This document shows, one piece after another, positions 18,536 through 28,000 of a stretch of DNA of 64,000 nt (position 1 is its first letter; every line of letters starts with the position of its first letter). The DNA comes from JAMQKA01 sp043951865. Lineage in GTDB: Bacteria > Bacteroidota > Rhodothermia > Balneolales > Balneolaceae. The stretch spans positions 62,001 through 126,000 of the forward strand of contig NZ_JBINJF010000001.1 in assembly GCF_043951865.1 (NCBI RefSeq). Direction: 5' to 3'. The translations under genes were made by a program, and so were the position numbers. The notes below the pieces were generated by a model that was not told the DNA's origin, ran no database searches, and was given only the letters and a program-made list of their open reading frames with translations.

Positions 18536-19795
18536 TTACGCCCTGAACTCCTCCGGGTCTACCTCGGCGTCTTCCTCGATTACGCGGTCGTCAAACAAGA
18601 GGATAAACAGGATCAGAACCGCGGCGGCAAAGAGTGCGGGGATCCACCAAAACTGTTGCCATTGGTCAAGCGTCAGCGCGTCTGCACTTCCCAGGAAACT
18701 GTTGAACAGCTTGCCCGCCACCTGGGCGCCAATCAACATACCTACGCCATAGGTTATCAGTATAATCAACCCCTGGGCCTGCCCCCGGATATCGGGTGTC
18801 GACTTTTTGTCTATATAAATCTGTCCGGTTACGAAGAAAAAATCGTAGCAAATGCCGTGCAGGGCGATACCCAGGATAATCATCCATGTTACGGGGGCGG
18901 GAGCCCCGAGGGCAAACAGGGCGTAGCGGACCACCCATGCCAGCATACCCACGCCAAGCATCCATTTAACGCCCAGGCGGATAAAGAAAAACGGCATCAG
19001 CAGCATAAACAGCACTTCCGACATCTGCCCGATTGTCTGGGTGGCGGCGATATTTTCGAAGCCGGTAGCTCCCAGGTACAACTGGGTAAAGTTATAGTAG
19101 GCCGCCAGCGGTATGGAGATGAGCAGGGAACTGGCCAGGAATACGTAAAAAGATCGGCTGCCCAGCTTTTTGAGTGCGTCAATACCGACGATACTGCGGA
19201 ACGATACCTGCTCTCCCTTTGCCGGGGGAGGGGTATGGGGCAGGGTAAAACTGTAGAGGCCCAGCAGCAGGCTTGCCGCGGAGGTCAGGTAGAGGGGCAG
19301 GGCGGTTTCTTCCGGCTTTACATTATCAGCCACAAACGATCCCAAAAGGAAACTGATACCGAGTCCTGCGACAATCCAGCCGATTGTACCAAATACCCGG
19401 ATGAGCGGAAACTGCTTTTCCTGGTCTTCGATGTTGTGGAAACAGACCGTATTGGCCAGGCTCATGGTGGGCATATAACACAGGTTGTACGCCAGTAACA
19501 GCAGGATAAAGAGAAGTGGCGACCCCGCCGCCTGGGGCGTCAACAGCATGAACAGGGCGCCCATGATATGGAGGGTGCCCAGCACTTTTTCCGTGGCGAA
19601 ATAGCGATCGGCAATATATCCCACAAAAAAGGGAGCCACAATGGCGGCTATCGGATTAACTGTAAACGGCCAGTGGGTTAAGTCCTGCATTCCGTGCTCG
19701 CTCATAAACACCGCTACCGTTGTGTACCATGCTCCCCAGATAAAGAACTCGAGAAACATCATGGCACTTAGCTTTAGCTGAAGAAGCCGGTCCAT
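18536..19795 (-). CDS. Nucleoside:H+ symporter-type MFS transporter
   Basis: A 419-residue inner-membrane transporter with about twelve hydrophobic segments. It resembles the NHS family (NupG/XapB): the N-terminus LKLSAMMFLEFFIWGAWYTT and the segment IAPFFVGYIADRYFATEKVLG are characteristic, as is HGICYDFFFVTGQIYIDKK in the second half. It would import nucleosides using the proton gradient. It is a single gene on the minus strand. The family is well supported; the substrate is inferred from family. Confidence 0.88.
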   Translation of the reverse strand: MDRLLQLKLSAMMFLEFFIWGAWYTTVAVFMSEHGMQDLTHWPFTVNPIAAIVAPFFVGYIADRYFATEKVLGTLHIMGALFMLLTPQAAGSPLLFILLLLAYNLCYMPTMSLANTVCFHNIEDQEKQFPLIRVFGTIGWIVAGLGISFLLGSFVADNVKPEETALPLYLTSAASLLLGLYSFTLPHTPPPAKGEQVSFRSIVGIDALKKLGSRSFYVFLASSLLISIPLAAYYNFTQLYLGATGFENIAATQTIGQMSEVLFMLLMPFFFIRLGVKWMLGVGMLAWVVRYALFALGAPAPVTWMIILGIALHGICYDFFFVTGQIYIDKKSTPDIRGQAQGLIILITYGVGMLIGAQVAGKLFNSFLGSADALTLDQWQQFWWIPALFAAAVLILFILLFDDRVIEEDAEVDPEEFRA

Positions 19796-20064
19796 AGTCC
19801 TGTTGTTAGTTACTGTTTACACTCTGTACATCCCGAAATCGTTGCAAAACCGGAAAGTAAGTTAGCATTTAGAACCGGAAAGCAAAATTTGAAGTTTGGA
19901 AATGTGTGATGCGGGTATTGAGTATTTTTCGCGGCAGAAGTGGTTGGCGGCAGACGGCAGAGGTGAGAAGTGAGAGGTGAGACGGCAGACATGGGGTTTT
20001 AAATTTCCTTTACCTGATTTAAAAATATGACGGATGATGGATGATGGACAAACGGAAACTGCAT

Positions 20065-20093
20065 TTCAATTTCTCTTAGGTGCTATTAAAAGC
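20065..20093 (-). repeat. Solitary CRISPR-repeat-like unit, copy 1
   Basis: A 29-bp unit which on the minus strand reads GCTTTTAATAGCACC then TAAGAGAAATTGAA, ending in the ATTGAAA tag typical of type I-B/III repeats. It matches the unit at 28845-28873 in 27 of 29 positions. It directly abuts the truncated end of the cas6 relic and has the same orientation. No array of repeats and spacers is present. Confidence 0.6.
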
Positions 20094-20599
20094 ATCTGAT
20101 CCGAACACGCAGGTGCAGCAGGTACAGCTTCAAACCCTGCTTCTTTTAGTTTAGATTGCATTCTTTGGGATATTATTTTATTAATTTCCTCATCTTCAAA
20201 ATCTAAATGTTCCCTTGTTCCATCATCTCAATTCTTTCTCACTAACACAGGACTGGCTACTTTAAATCTATACTCATCTCCGAATTCAGGTATAGACTGT
20301 TCTTTAACAGATTTAACCTTCATTCCATATATAACTTCAGGAGCAGATAAAATTCCATCTTTTAGCTTTTCAGCGTACTCCTTCTCCCAAAAACTAATAA
20401 ACCACCGTGCGCCCTGAGGAAAATTCAACCCATTGCTCGTCGAGTCCACCTTGCCCCGCAGCCAGGAAAATGAGTACAGCGATATCTTGTCGTGCAGGTC
20501 GTTCTGACCGAGCCACTTGTGGAGGACACCGGTAAGCTCGTGCTGGTAGTTGAAAGGTACCGGCTCAGTGTTCGGTGTCAATTTGAGATGCAATCTCAT
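20066..20599 (-). pseudogene. cas6: cas6 remnant (CRISPR RNA endoribonuclease), stop codon and truncation
   Basis: Cas6 cuts CRISPR precursor RNA within repeats. The first 123 residues from ATG 20599 are a convincing Cas6 N-terminus (RLHLKLTPNTEPVPFNYQHE, LTGVLHKWLG, YSFSWLRGK, ending SPVLVRKN). Translation then meets TGA at 20228-20230, but the same frame goes on as DDGTREHLDFEDEEINKI and further to ACSDQM, which is the expected Cas6 continuation; CGA to TGA would explain it. The frame then runs into the CRISPR-repeat-like unit at 20065-20093 and stops at 20066. About the last quarter of the protein, including the Gly-rich loop near the C-terminus, is missing. No other cas gene is visible. 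This is a relic of a lost CRISPR-Cas locus. Confidence 0.82.
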
Positions 20600-20871
20600 G
20601 GCCAACGTCTCCTGCTAATTCAAATGATTGTTACATTTCAGTATATATCCCGTATCCCGGTAACGAAGAGCAGATCACCATCACCCGGTCCGCCGGGCAC
20701 TGCTACAAACGCTCTGTCTTGAAGATAACAGCGGCACTGCCGCCGTGTTGTCACCCCGATATGTACTCTCTTTAAAATATAGATGTTTTTAAAAAAGTAA
20801 ATTTTTGTGAAGTTCCTGACGTTGTAGATCTGTAGCGCCGCAAAATTTCAACTCTAATAATCGTGAACATC

Positions 20872-21336
20872 ATGAAAAAACCGATACTGCTCACACTACT
20901 TTCGGCCTGCCTTCTGGGGATGGGACTGACTGCCGTTACCAAGGCGCAGGCACAGTCAAAAGGAAATACTGAAACAGTTATACTAGCCGGGTACAAACTG
21001 AACCCCTCGGTACCGACCAGCGCCAGCGGTACCATAACCCTGCGACTAAAGGCGGATACCCTGACGGTGGAGGGCACCTTTTCGGATCTGATGGCGCCTT
21101 ACGTCAGTGCCGCCATCTATTATGCCAAAAAAGACTTGGCGGTAAACCAGATATTCAGGCTGAAGTCCCAGATTAACGAAGAGCGGACCGGCGGTTCGTT
21201 CAGGGCTGAAGATAACCAGTTCAAGCTTTCCGAGGCGCATATGGAGCTTTTGAGAAATGGAGAACTTTCGATCAGGATTTCGAGCAACCAGCACAAACAG
21301 GGAGAGATCGGGGCCTGGCTACCCACGGATTTATAG
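20872..21336 (+). CDS. Secreted CHRD-like domain protein
   Basis: A 154-residue exported protein with a signal peptide (MKKPILLTLLSACLLGMGL... ending near KAQAQ). ATG 20872 is preferred over GTG 20863 because it starts the charged part of the signal peptide. The mature part resembles a CHRD domain: an opening LAGYKLNPSVPTSASG, the strand pattern ITLRLKADTLTVEGTFSDL, and a C-terminal ELSIRISSNQHKQGEIGAWL. CHRD domains are found in chordin and in many bacterial secreted proteins of unknown role. It is a single gene. Confidence 0.75.
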   Translation: MKKPILLTLLSACLLGMGLTAVTKAQAQSKGNTETVILAGYKLNPSVPTSASGTITLRLKADTLTVEGTFSDLMAPYVSAAIYYAKKDLAVNQIFRLKSQINEERTGGSFRAEDNQFKLSEAHMELLRNGELSIRISSNQHKQGEIGAWLPTDL

Positions 21337-21370
21337 TACCGCTACCGGCTATTAGTTCAATAACCAGGAG

Positions 21371-21384
21371 ATCCTCAAAAAGTC
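21371..21384 (+). repeat. Short match to the CTCAAAAAGTC repeat
   Basis: ATCCTCAAAAAGTC, the core of the repeats at 12671 and 39565, located between the CHRD gene end and the metF end. It is too short for certainty on its own. Confidence 0.4.
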
Positions 21385-21391
21385 CTGACAG

Positions 21392-22357
21392 CTATTTTTT
21401 GATTGTGCTCCCCAGGGGCAGCTTTTCTATGACATCCAGGGCGGGAGTGGGATCGCCCATCACATAGAAATGGATCCCCGGAACACCTTTCTCCAGCAAC
21501 TCAATACACTGCTGCGTGCCCCACTCAATGCCGATTTCCTGGGCCCGCTGCGGGTTGGCTGTCACCTCCTCTGAAAGTGATTCCGGAATATTCAGGTGAA
21601 AAAATTTGGGAAGAAAGTTCAGGTGCCGTTCTCTGGTGAGCACTTTGAGGCCGGGCACGATCGGTACGTCGATGCCGACCGCCCTGCATTTGTCCACAAA
21701 GCGGAAGTAGGCGTCATTATCAAAAAACATCTGCGTGACGATGTAGTCTCCCCCCGCATCCACCTTCTCCTTGAGGCGCGCAATATCCCAGTCCAGATTC
21801 GGGGCTTCAAAATGCTTTTCGGGGTACCCGGCCACGCCTACACAGAAATTTGTTTTTTGGGCATTCACGATATCCTCCAGGTAGTTCCCCCGGTTCATAT
21901 CCTGGACCTGCCGGACCAGGTCGATGGCGTATTCGTTGTAGGTCCCGTTTTTGTACCGCGGCACGTTGTCGTCCGGGGCATCGCCCCGGATGGTCAGCAC
22001 GTTGTCGATCCCCAGGTAGTTCAGTTCAATCAACGCGTCTTCGGTCTCTTCCTTGGTAAATCCTTCACAGATCAGGTGGGGGACCGGATCCACCCCGTAC
22101 TTGTGCATGATGGCCGCACACAGCCCGATGGTGCCCGGGCGCTTTCGCTTGATGTGTCGCTTGATGGTGCCGTCCGGCAGCTCCTCGAAATACGATTCGG
22201 CCGCATGGTAGGTCACATCAATAAACGGCGGGTTATACTTCATGATCTTGTCCAGCACGTCAAACACTTCAGAAACCGATCCCCCGCGCTTGGGAGGAAT
22301 GATTTCAAACGAAATGAGTGGCTCAGTGGCCTGTGCGTAATGTTCTGTTACTTTCAT
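21392..22357 (-). CDS. metF: 5,10-methylenetetrahydrofolate reductase
   Basis: FAD-dependent enzyme that reduces 5,10-methylene-THF to 5-methyl-THF, the methyl donor for methionine synthase. The 321-residue protein shows the N-terminal FEIIPPKRGGSV motif with the catalytic Glu, VTYHAAESYFEE, the FAD-site region DNVLTIRGDAP, and IVTQMFFDNDAYFRFVDKCR. The length matches bacterial MetF. The B12-dependent methionine synthase gene lies 2.7 kb away on the other strand, beyond a histidine kinase, so both steps of the pathway are encoded close together but not in one operon. Confidence 0.96.
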   Translation of the reverse strand: MKVTEHYAQATEPLISFEIIPPKRGGSVSEVFDVLDKIMKYNPPFIDVTYHAAESYFEELPDGTIKRHIKRKRPGTIGLCAAIMHKYGVDPVPHLICEGFTKEETEDALIELNYLGIDNVLTIRGDAPDDNVPRYKNGTYNEYAIDLVRQVQDMNRGNYLEDIVNAQKTNFCVGVAGYPEKHFEAPNLDWDIARLKEKVDAGGDYIVTQMFFDNDAYFRFVDKCRAVGIDVPIVPGLKVLTRERHLNFLPKFFHLNIPESLSEEVTANPQRAQEIGIEWGTQQCIELLEKGVPGIHFYVMGDPTPALDVIEKLPLGSTIKK

Positions 22358-22466
22358 GCTTTATTCAACTCCTGGTGTAATATTCAAGCCTAGAAAAGGT
22401 AAGAACTTAATTCCAAATAAATAAATTAAATACCCGGCCTGGCCGCCGTCAGCAGACTGCGGCTCA

Positions 22467-24656
22467 TTACCTGTTGTCGGCAGGCGACGGCAGCGTAAAA
22501 TAGAACGTGGTGCCCCTGCCCTCCTCGCTCTCAAACCAGATGGTGCCGCCCTGCCTTTCGACAAACTCCCTGCAAAGCTTTAGTCCCATGCCGCTGCCGC
22601 GCTCCCGCCGGGTGCCTTTCCGGCTCTGGACCTCTTCGCCAAAGATATCGGGCTGCATGTTTTCGGGTATCCCGATGCCGGTATCCCGCACCTCAAAAAG
22701 GATCTCCCCGTCGCGGGCACGGGCGTCTATCGTCACTTTGTCACCTTCTTCCGAGAATTTGAGGCCGTTGGAGACCAGGTTGCGCAGCACCAGCTTCAGC
22801 ATGTTGTAGTCGCCCCGCGCGACGAGCTCTCCCGGGATGTTATTTTTCAGCTCCACCTGCTTGTGCTCAGCATTAAACTTGTGAGCCTCCACAATATCAT
22901 CGGCGAGCTCCTTCGCGTTGATCGATTCCAGCTCAAGGGAGAGCCCGGACATCTGCTGTTTTGCCCACACCAGCAGATTTTCCATGATATTTACATTTTG
23001 CTGAAGGGAGAGCTCCAGTTCCGCCACCAGCGACTCTATCTCCCGCTTTGAAAGCGTCTGGCTGCGGATCAGCTCCAGCATGCCGATCAGCGCACTCAGC
23101 GGGTTCCGCAGGTCATGGGCCACCACGCCAAAGAGCTTGTTCTGCACCTTGTTGGTCTCTTCCAGCGCTCTCTTTTGAGATTCGAGCTCGCTATTTATCC
23201 TGTTCTTTTCCCTGTTCGCCCGGTACAACAGGAACGCGAAAATCCCGATTACTGCGATAACAAAAACCCCGATGCCCAGCAACCAGTATTGGAATCTCAA
23301 TTGCGCCTGCTGCTCATATTTTTCGGCCTCCAGCACCCGGTTCCTCTGGTCTTTGCGCTGCACCTCCAGCCGCGTTTGGTATTCCGTCAGCATCTGCTCG
23401 CGCCGCTGGGTATGCAGGCTGTCGGTCAGCGACTTCAGGGTCTCCAGGTGTCCCAGCGCCTGCTGAAACTGCTGTCGCTTTTTTTGGACCTGGTACAGTT
23501 TTTCATGGGCTTCCCGCAAAAACGAGAGGTTGTCCAGGCGCTCGGCCACCTCCAGCGCCTGGGTGTGCCAGTCTACGGCCCCGGCCAAATCGCCCCGGCC
23601 CTCCGCCACATTTCCCAGTCCCGATATGTTGTAAAACATCCCCTGCGGCAACTTCATGGTGCGGCTGTTCTCCAGTGAAAGTTGAAAGTATTCTTCTGCC
23701 CGGTCGTACTGCTCCATCCGGTGGTAGAGCTCTCCCAGGTTATACCGAATCCGTACCGGCGGCGTATTGGGCCGCACTTCGGCCGACAATTCCAGCGCTT
23801 CGTTGTAAAGCGACTCGGCCACCGCGAACTCCGACTGTCCGCTGCGCGTGATTCCGAGGTTTAGCAGCGCCCGCAGCTCTCCCAGTTTAGAATCCAGCGC
23901 GCGGCTTATCCGCAGTGCCCGCTGCAGGTAGTAGCTTGCCTCCCCAAACTGCTCTTCATTGTTATAGGCCAGCCCGACGTTATTCAGCGCGGTGGCCAGG
24001 TAGACCGAATCCTGTGCGGCTTCCGCGTAGGAGATCCCCTTGTCAAAATGCCTGAACGCCTCGGCCGTGTATCCCAGGTTCATGTAGGCCCCTGCCATAT
24101 TCATCGCAAAGCCGGCCGCCCTGCGCGCCTGTTCGGTCGTGTCGATATCGGCCAGGGCTTGCTTGTACAGTTCGATAGCCCGGTGATTCTCCCCCTGGTA
24201 GCGGTAGGCGGTGGCCAGCAGATTTTGGTTTTCCAGCCTCAGCGGGGTGCCCGTGTCCAGGGCCATCGCCCGTTCCAGCACGCGTTCGGCAGAATCTACC
24301 TGCTGTTGCTCAAGCAACCGCTCGCCCCGTCCCAGGAGGGCCTGTTGCTGCCCGTATAAAAAACCGAGCGAATCGGCCAGATGCTGCGCCTGTAAAAAAT
24401 AGACTTCCGCACTGTCCATCTGGCCTCGGTCAAGGGCGTCCCGGCCTATTTTATTAAGGATATTCACCTTGTGGCTGTCGGCCGGCAAATTCTCCAGGTT
24501 CGCCTTTATCCTTTCGATCGACCCTCCTTGTTGTCCCCACACCGCACTACTGGCACCAAAGCAGAAGGCCACAGCCAGGATCAGCCGTTTAATGACATGC
24601 CGCAATTCCCACAACCAGTTCCCAAAAACATGCATAGCCAACGTATTGTTATTCAT
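22467..24656 (-). CDS. TPR-containing sensor histidine kinase (orphan)
   Basis: A 729-residue membrane sensor kinase. After a probable signal sequence (RLILAVAFCFGASSAVWGQQ) comes a periplasmic array of TPR repeats (about 50-400), a coiled linker, one membrane segment (about 455-475, LLGIGVFVIAVIGIFAFLLY), a HisKA domain with His514 in VVAHDLRNPL, and a HATPase domain with the N box (LRNLVSNGLKFS), DTGIGIP and GSGMGLKLCREFVE. No receiver domain or response regulator gene is nearby, so its partner is unknown. The start is uncertain; ATG at 24656 is the longest, and the internal Met8 is also possible. It lies between metF and metH, but a role in methionine control is not shown. Confidence 0.92.
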   Translation of the reverse strand: MNNNTLAMHVFGNWLWELRHVIKRLILAVAFCFGASSAVWGQQGGSIERIKANLENLPADSHKVNILNKIGRDALDRGQMDSAEVYFLQAQHLADSLGFLYGQQQALLGRGERLLEQQQVDSAERVLERAMALDTGTPLRLENQNLLATAYRYQGENHRAIELYKQALADIDTTEQARRAAGFAMNMAGAYMNLGYTAEAFRHFDKGISYAEAAQDSVYLATALNNVGLAYNNEEQFGEASYYLQRALRISRALDSKLGELRALLNLGITRSGQSEFAVAESLYNEALELSAEVRPNTPPVRIRYNLGELYHRMEQYDRAEEYFQLSLENSRTMKLPQGMFYNISGLGNVAEGRGDLAGAVDWHTQALEVAERLDNLSFLREAHEKLYQVQKKRQQFQQALGHLETLKSLTDSLHTQRREQMLTEYQTRLEVQRKDQRNRVLEAEKYEQQAQLRFQYWLLGIGVFVIAVIGIFAFLLYRANREKNRINSELESQKRALEETNKVQNKLFGVVAHDLRNPLSALIGMLELIRSQTLSKREIESLVAELELSLQQNVNIMENLLVWAKQQMSGLSLELESINAKELADDIVEAHKFNAEHKQVELKNNIPGELVARGDYNMLKLVLRNLVSNGLKFSEEGDKVTIDARARDGEILFEVRDTGIGIPENMQPDIFGEEVQSRKGTRRERGSGMGLKLCREFVERQGGTIWFESEEGRGTTFYFTLPSPADNR

Positions 24657-25025
24657 TCAGAGAGCACCATTAAAGATCTTTTCCAACACCACATCGCATC
24701 CCGGACAGCGGGGGATTTACATTGTTTGCCCGGATGGTCAAAACAGATTGTCGCACCCGCCAGGCATGATGCAACCGACAGTTTTGCAAAAGGCCTCGTT
24801 TATACGACAGAACATATTATGACAAGAATTATAACCAGGTAAAGTTTATGTAATCCCGCAATTATTTGTAAATTTGGAATCCAAAAATTCGGAGCAGTCT
24901 ATTTTAACATCTGCCGGGCAAACTAACAATGTTCAGCGCAGATCAATTGTAAAAGGTAATCACCGAATAGAGCTGCAGAAGAATTTTTGTGCAACCTAAA
25001 GTACCTTTATAATTGATTACCGACA
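24657..25025. other. Divergent intergenic region before metH
   Basis: About 370 bp between the histidine kinase and metH start codons. I looked for a cobalamin or SAM riboswitch and saw no convincing core motif. Promoters for both genes must lie here. Confidence 0.4.
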
Positions 25026-28000
25026 ATGAAATTAGAGCAACTCAAAGATCTGTTATCAGATCGTATCCTGGTGCTGGATGGCGCCATGGGCACCATGATA
25101 CAGGGATATGATCTGGCAGAAGATGATTTTCGCGGAACCCGTTTTGCTGATTTTGACCACGAACTGCAGGGCAACAACGACCTGCTCAGCCTCACCCGGC
25201 CCGATATAATCAAGGAGATCCATTCCCAGTTTCTTGAAGCGGGCTCTGACATTATCGAAACCAACACGTTCAGCGCCAACCGTATTTCACAGGCCGACTA
25301 CCACCTGGAAGACCTGGCCTACGAGCTGAATGTCGCATCCGCACAAATCGCCCGCGAAGCCGCAGACGAGTACACCCGGCAGAATCCCGATAAACCGCGC
25401 TTCGTAGCCGGTGCCATCGGTCCCACCAACAAGACACTCTCCCTTTCGCCGGACGTGGAAGACCCCGGCTACCGCGACATTTCGTTTGACCGGCTGGTGG
25501 AGACCTACGCCGAGCAGATCCGCGGGCTGTCCGAGGGTGGCGTCGACATCCTGCTGGTGGAAACGATCTTCGATACCCTGAACGCCAAAGCCGCCATCTA
25601 CGCCATCCACAAACACGAAGAAGAGACCGGCCAGGCGTTCCCGGTCATGATCTCCGGAACCATCGTGGACCAGAGTGGGCGCACGCTCTCAGGGCAGACC
25701 ACCGAGGCGTTCTGGATCTCGATTTCCCACACCCGCAACCTGCTGAGCGTGGGCCTGAACTGCTCACTCGGCTCCAGGCAGATGCGGCCCTACATCGAGG
25801 AGCTTTCCAACATTTCGGACTGCTTTACCAGCCTCTATCCCAATGCGGGGCTGCCCGACGAGATGGGCGAATACAACGAGTCGCCGGAATTTATGGCCGA
25901 CCAGTTCAGGGAATACGCCGAATCCGGGTTTGTCAATATCGTGGGCGGCTGCTGCGGCACCACGCCCGATCACATCCGTGCTATTGCGGAGGCCTCCACC
26001 CGGTATGAGCCGCGCACTATTCCAGAGCAGGAGCCCTACCTGCGGCTCAGCGGACTGGAACCGCTGGTGGTGCGCCCCGACACCAACTTTGTGAATGTGG
26101 GCGAACGCACCAACGTGATGGGGTCGCGCAAGTTCAAGCGGCTGATCACCAACGGTGACTTTGAGGAGGCGCTCTCGGTGGCCCGCCAGCAGGTGGAAAA
26201 CGGCGCCCAGATTGTCGACGTCAATATGGACGAGGGAATGCTCGATTCCGAAGAGGCAATGACCGACTTCCTGCAGCTTATCGCCGCCGAACCTGATATC
26301 TCAAAAGTGCCGATCATGATCGACTCCTCGAAATGGTCGGTCCTGAAGGCGGGACTCAAAACGGTGCAGGGCAAAAGCGTGGTTAACTCCATCAGCCTGA
26401 AAGAGGGTGAAGAGGAGTTCAAGAAGCAGGCGCGCGAGATCCTTGATTTTGGAGCAGCCGTTATCGTCATGGCGTTCGACGAGAAGGGACAAGCCGACAA
26501 CTTTGAACGACGTATCGAAATTTGCGAGCGCGCCTACAACATCCTTACCAGGGAGGTCGGGTTTGCCCCGCAGGATATCATCATGGATCCCAACATCCTG
26601 ACGGTGGCCACCGGCATCGAAGAGCATAACAACTACGGCGTGGACTTTATTAGGGCCACCCGGTGGATCAAGGAAAACCTGCCGAGAGCCAAGGTAAGCG
26701 GCGGGGTCAGCAATATCTCCTTCTCGTTCCGGGGAAACAACCCTGTACGCGAGGCGATGCACTCCGCTTTCCTCTATCACGCCATCGACGCCGGCATGGA
26801 TATGGGAATCGTCAACGCCGGCCAGCTGGAGGTCTACGAGCAGATCCCGGAAAAACTGCGGGATCTGGTGGAGGATGTGCTGCTGAATCGCCGCGACGAC
26901 GCCACCGAACGACTGCTGGAGTATGCCGAAAAAATTAAAAATGAAGAATCCGGGCAAAAGGCCGTAAAAAAAGAGGAATGGCGCGAAAACAGTGTGGAGA
27001 AACGTATTGAACACGCCCTGGTAAAGGGAATTGTGGACTATATTGTTGAAGATGTGGAAGAAGCCCGCCAAAAACTTGACCATGCCATCGACGTCATTGA
27101 AGGTCCCATGATGGCGGGCATGGACGTGGTGGGCGACCTGTTTGGATCCGGCAAGATGTTCCTGCCCCAAGTCGTAAAAAGCGCGCGCGTCATGAAAAAG
27201 GGCGTGGCTCACCTGATCCCCTACATCGAAGAGGAGAAAGCCCAGAACGACAACAGCGAGCCCAAGGCCCGGGTACTGCTCGCCACCGTCAAGGGCGATG
27301 TCCATGACATCGGCAAGAATATTGTCGGCGTAGTGCTTCGCTGCAACAATTTTGACGTGATCGACCTCGGCGTGATGGTGCCGGCGGAAAAGATCCTGGA
27401 AGAGGCGCGCAGCAACAAGGTGGATGTGATCGGCCTCAGCGGACTCATCACCCCTTCGCTGGATGAGATGGTACATGTGGCCAAGGAACTGAAGCGTGAA
27501 GGGTTCAACCAGCCACTGCTCATCGGCGGCGCCACCACCTCAAGACTGCATACAGCCGTCAAAATTGAGCCGATGTATGATCAGCCGGTCGTACACGTAC
27601 TCGATGCCTCCCGAAGCGTCTCCGTAACCGGCAACCTGGTCTCCAAAACGCTGCGCAACGACTTTGTGGCGGAGATCAAGGAGGAGTACCGGCAGCTGCG
27701 CGACCAGCATGAAGGGCGCACCAGCCGCAGAAATTACCTGTCCCTGGAGGAGGCCCGCAACAATAAAACAGACATTGACTGGCCAAACACCCCCATTGTA
27801 AAGCCCAAGAAGCCGGGAATCCACCTTTTTGAGGATTACCCTCTTTCAGAGCTGCGCAACTATATCGACTGGGGACCCTTTTTCATCACCTGGCAGATGC
27901 CCGGCCGCTTTCCCCAGGTGCTGGAGGATGACAAGTACGGTGAAGAGGCCCAAAAGCTGTATGAGGAAGCCAACAAGCTGCTGGATCGCATTGTCAAGGA

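Noticed and set aside
20228..20599. Short but functional Cas6
   Set aside because: The frame continues past the TGA with family sequence and then lacks its C-terminal part, so a relic is the better reading.
24834..25025. Possible cobalamin or SAM riboswitch before metH
   Set aside because: No B12-box or SAM-type core could be recognised, so no riboswitch is claimed.
26301..27476. 391-residue minus-strand open frame
   Set aside because: It is antisense to metH and His-rich, as expected from the complement of a high-GC coding frame.
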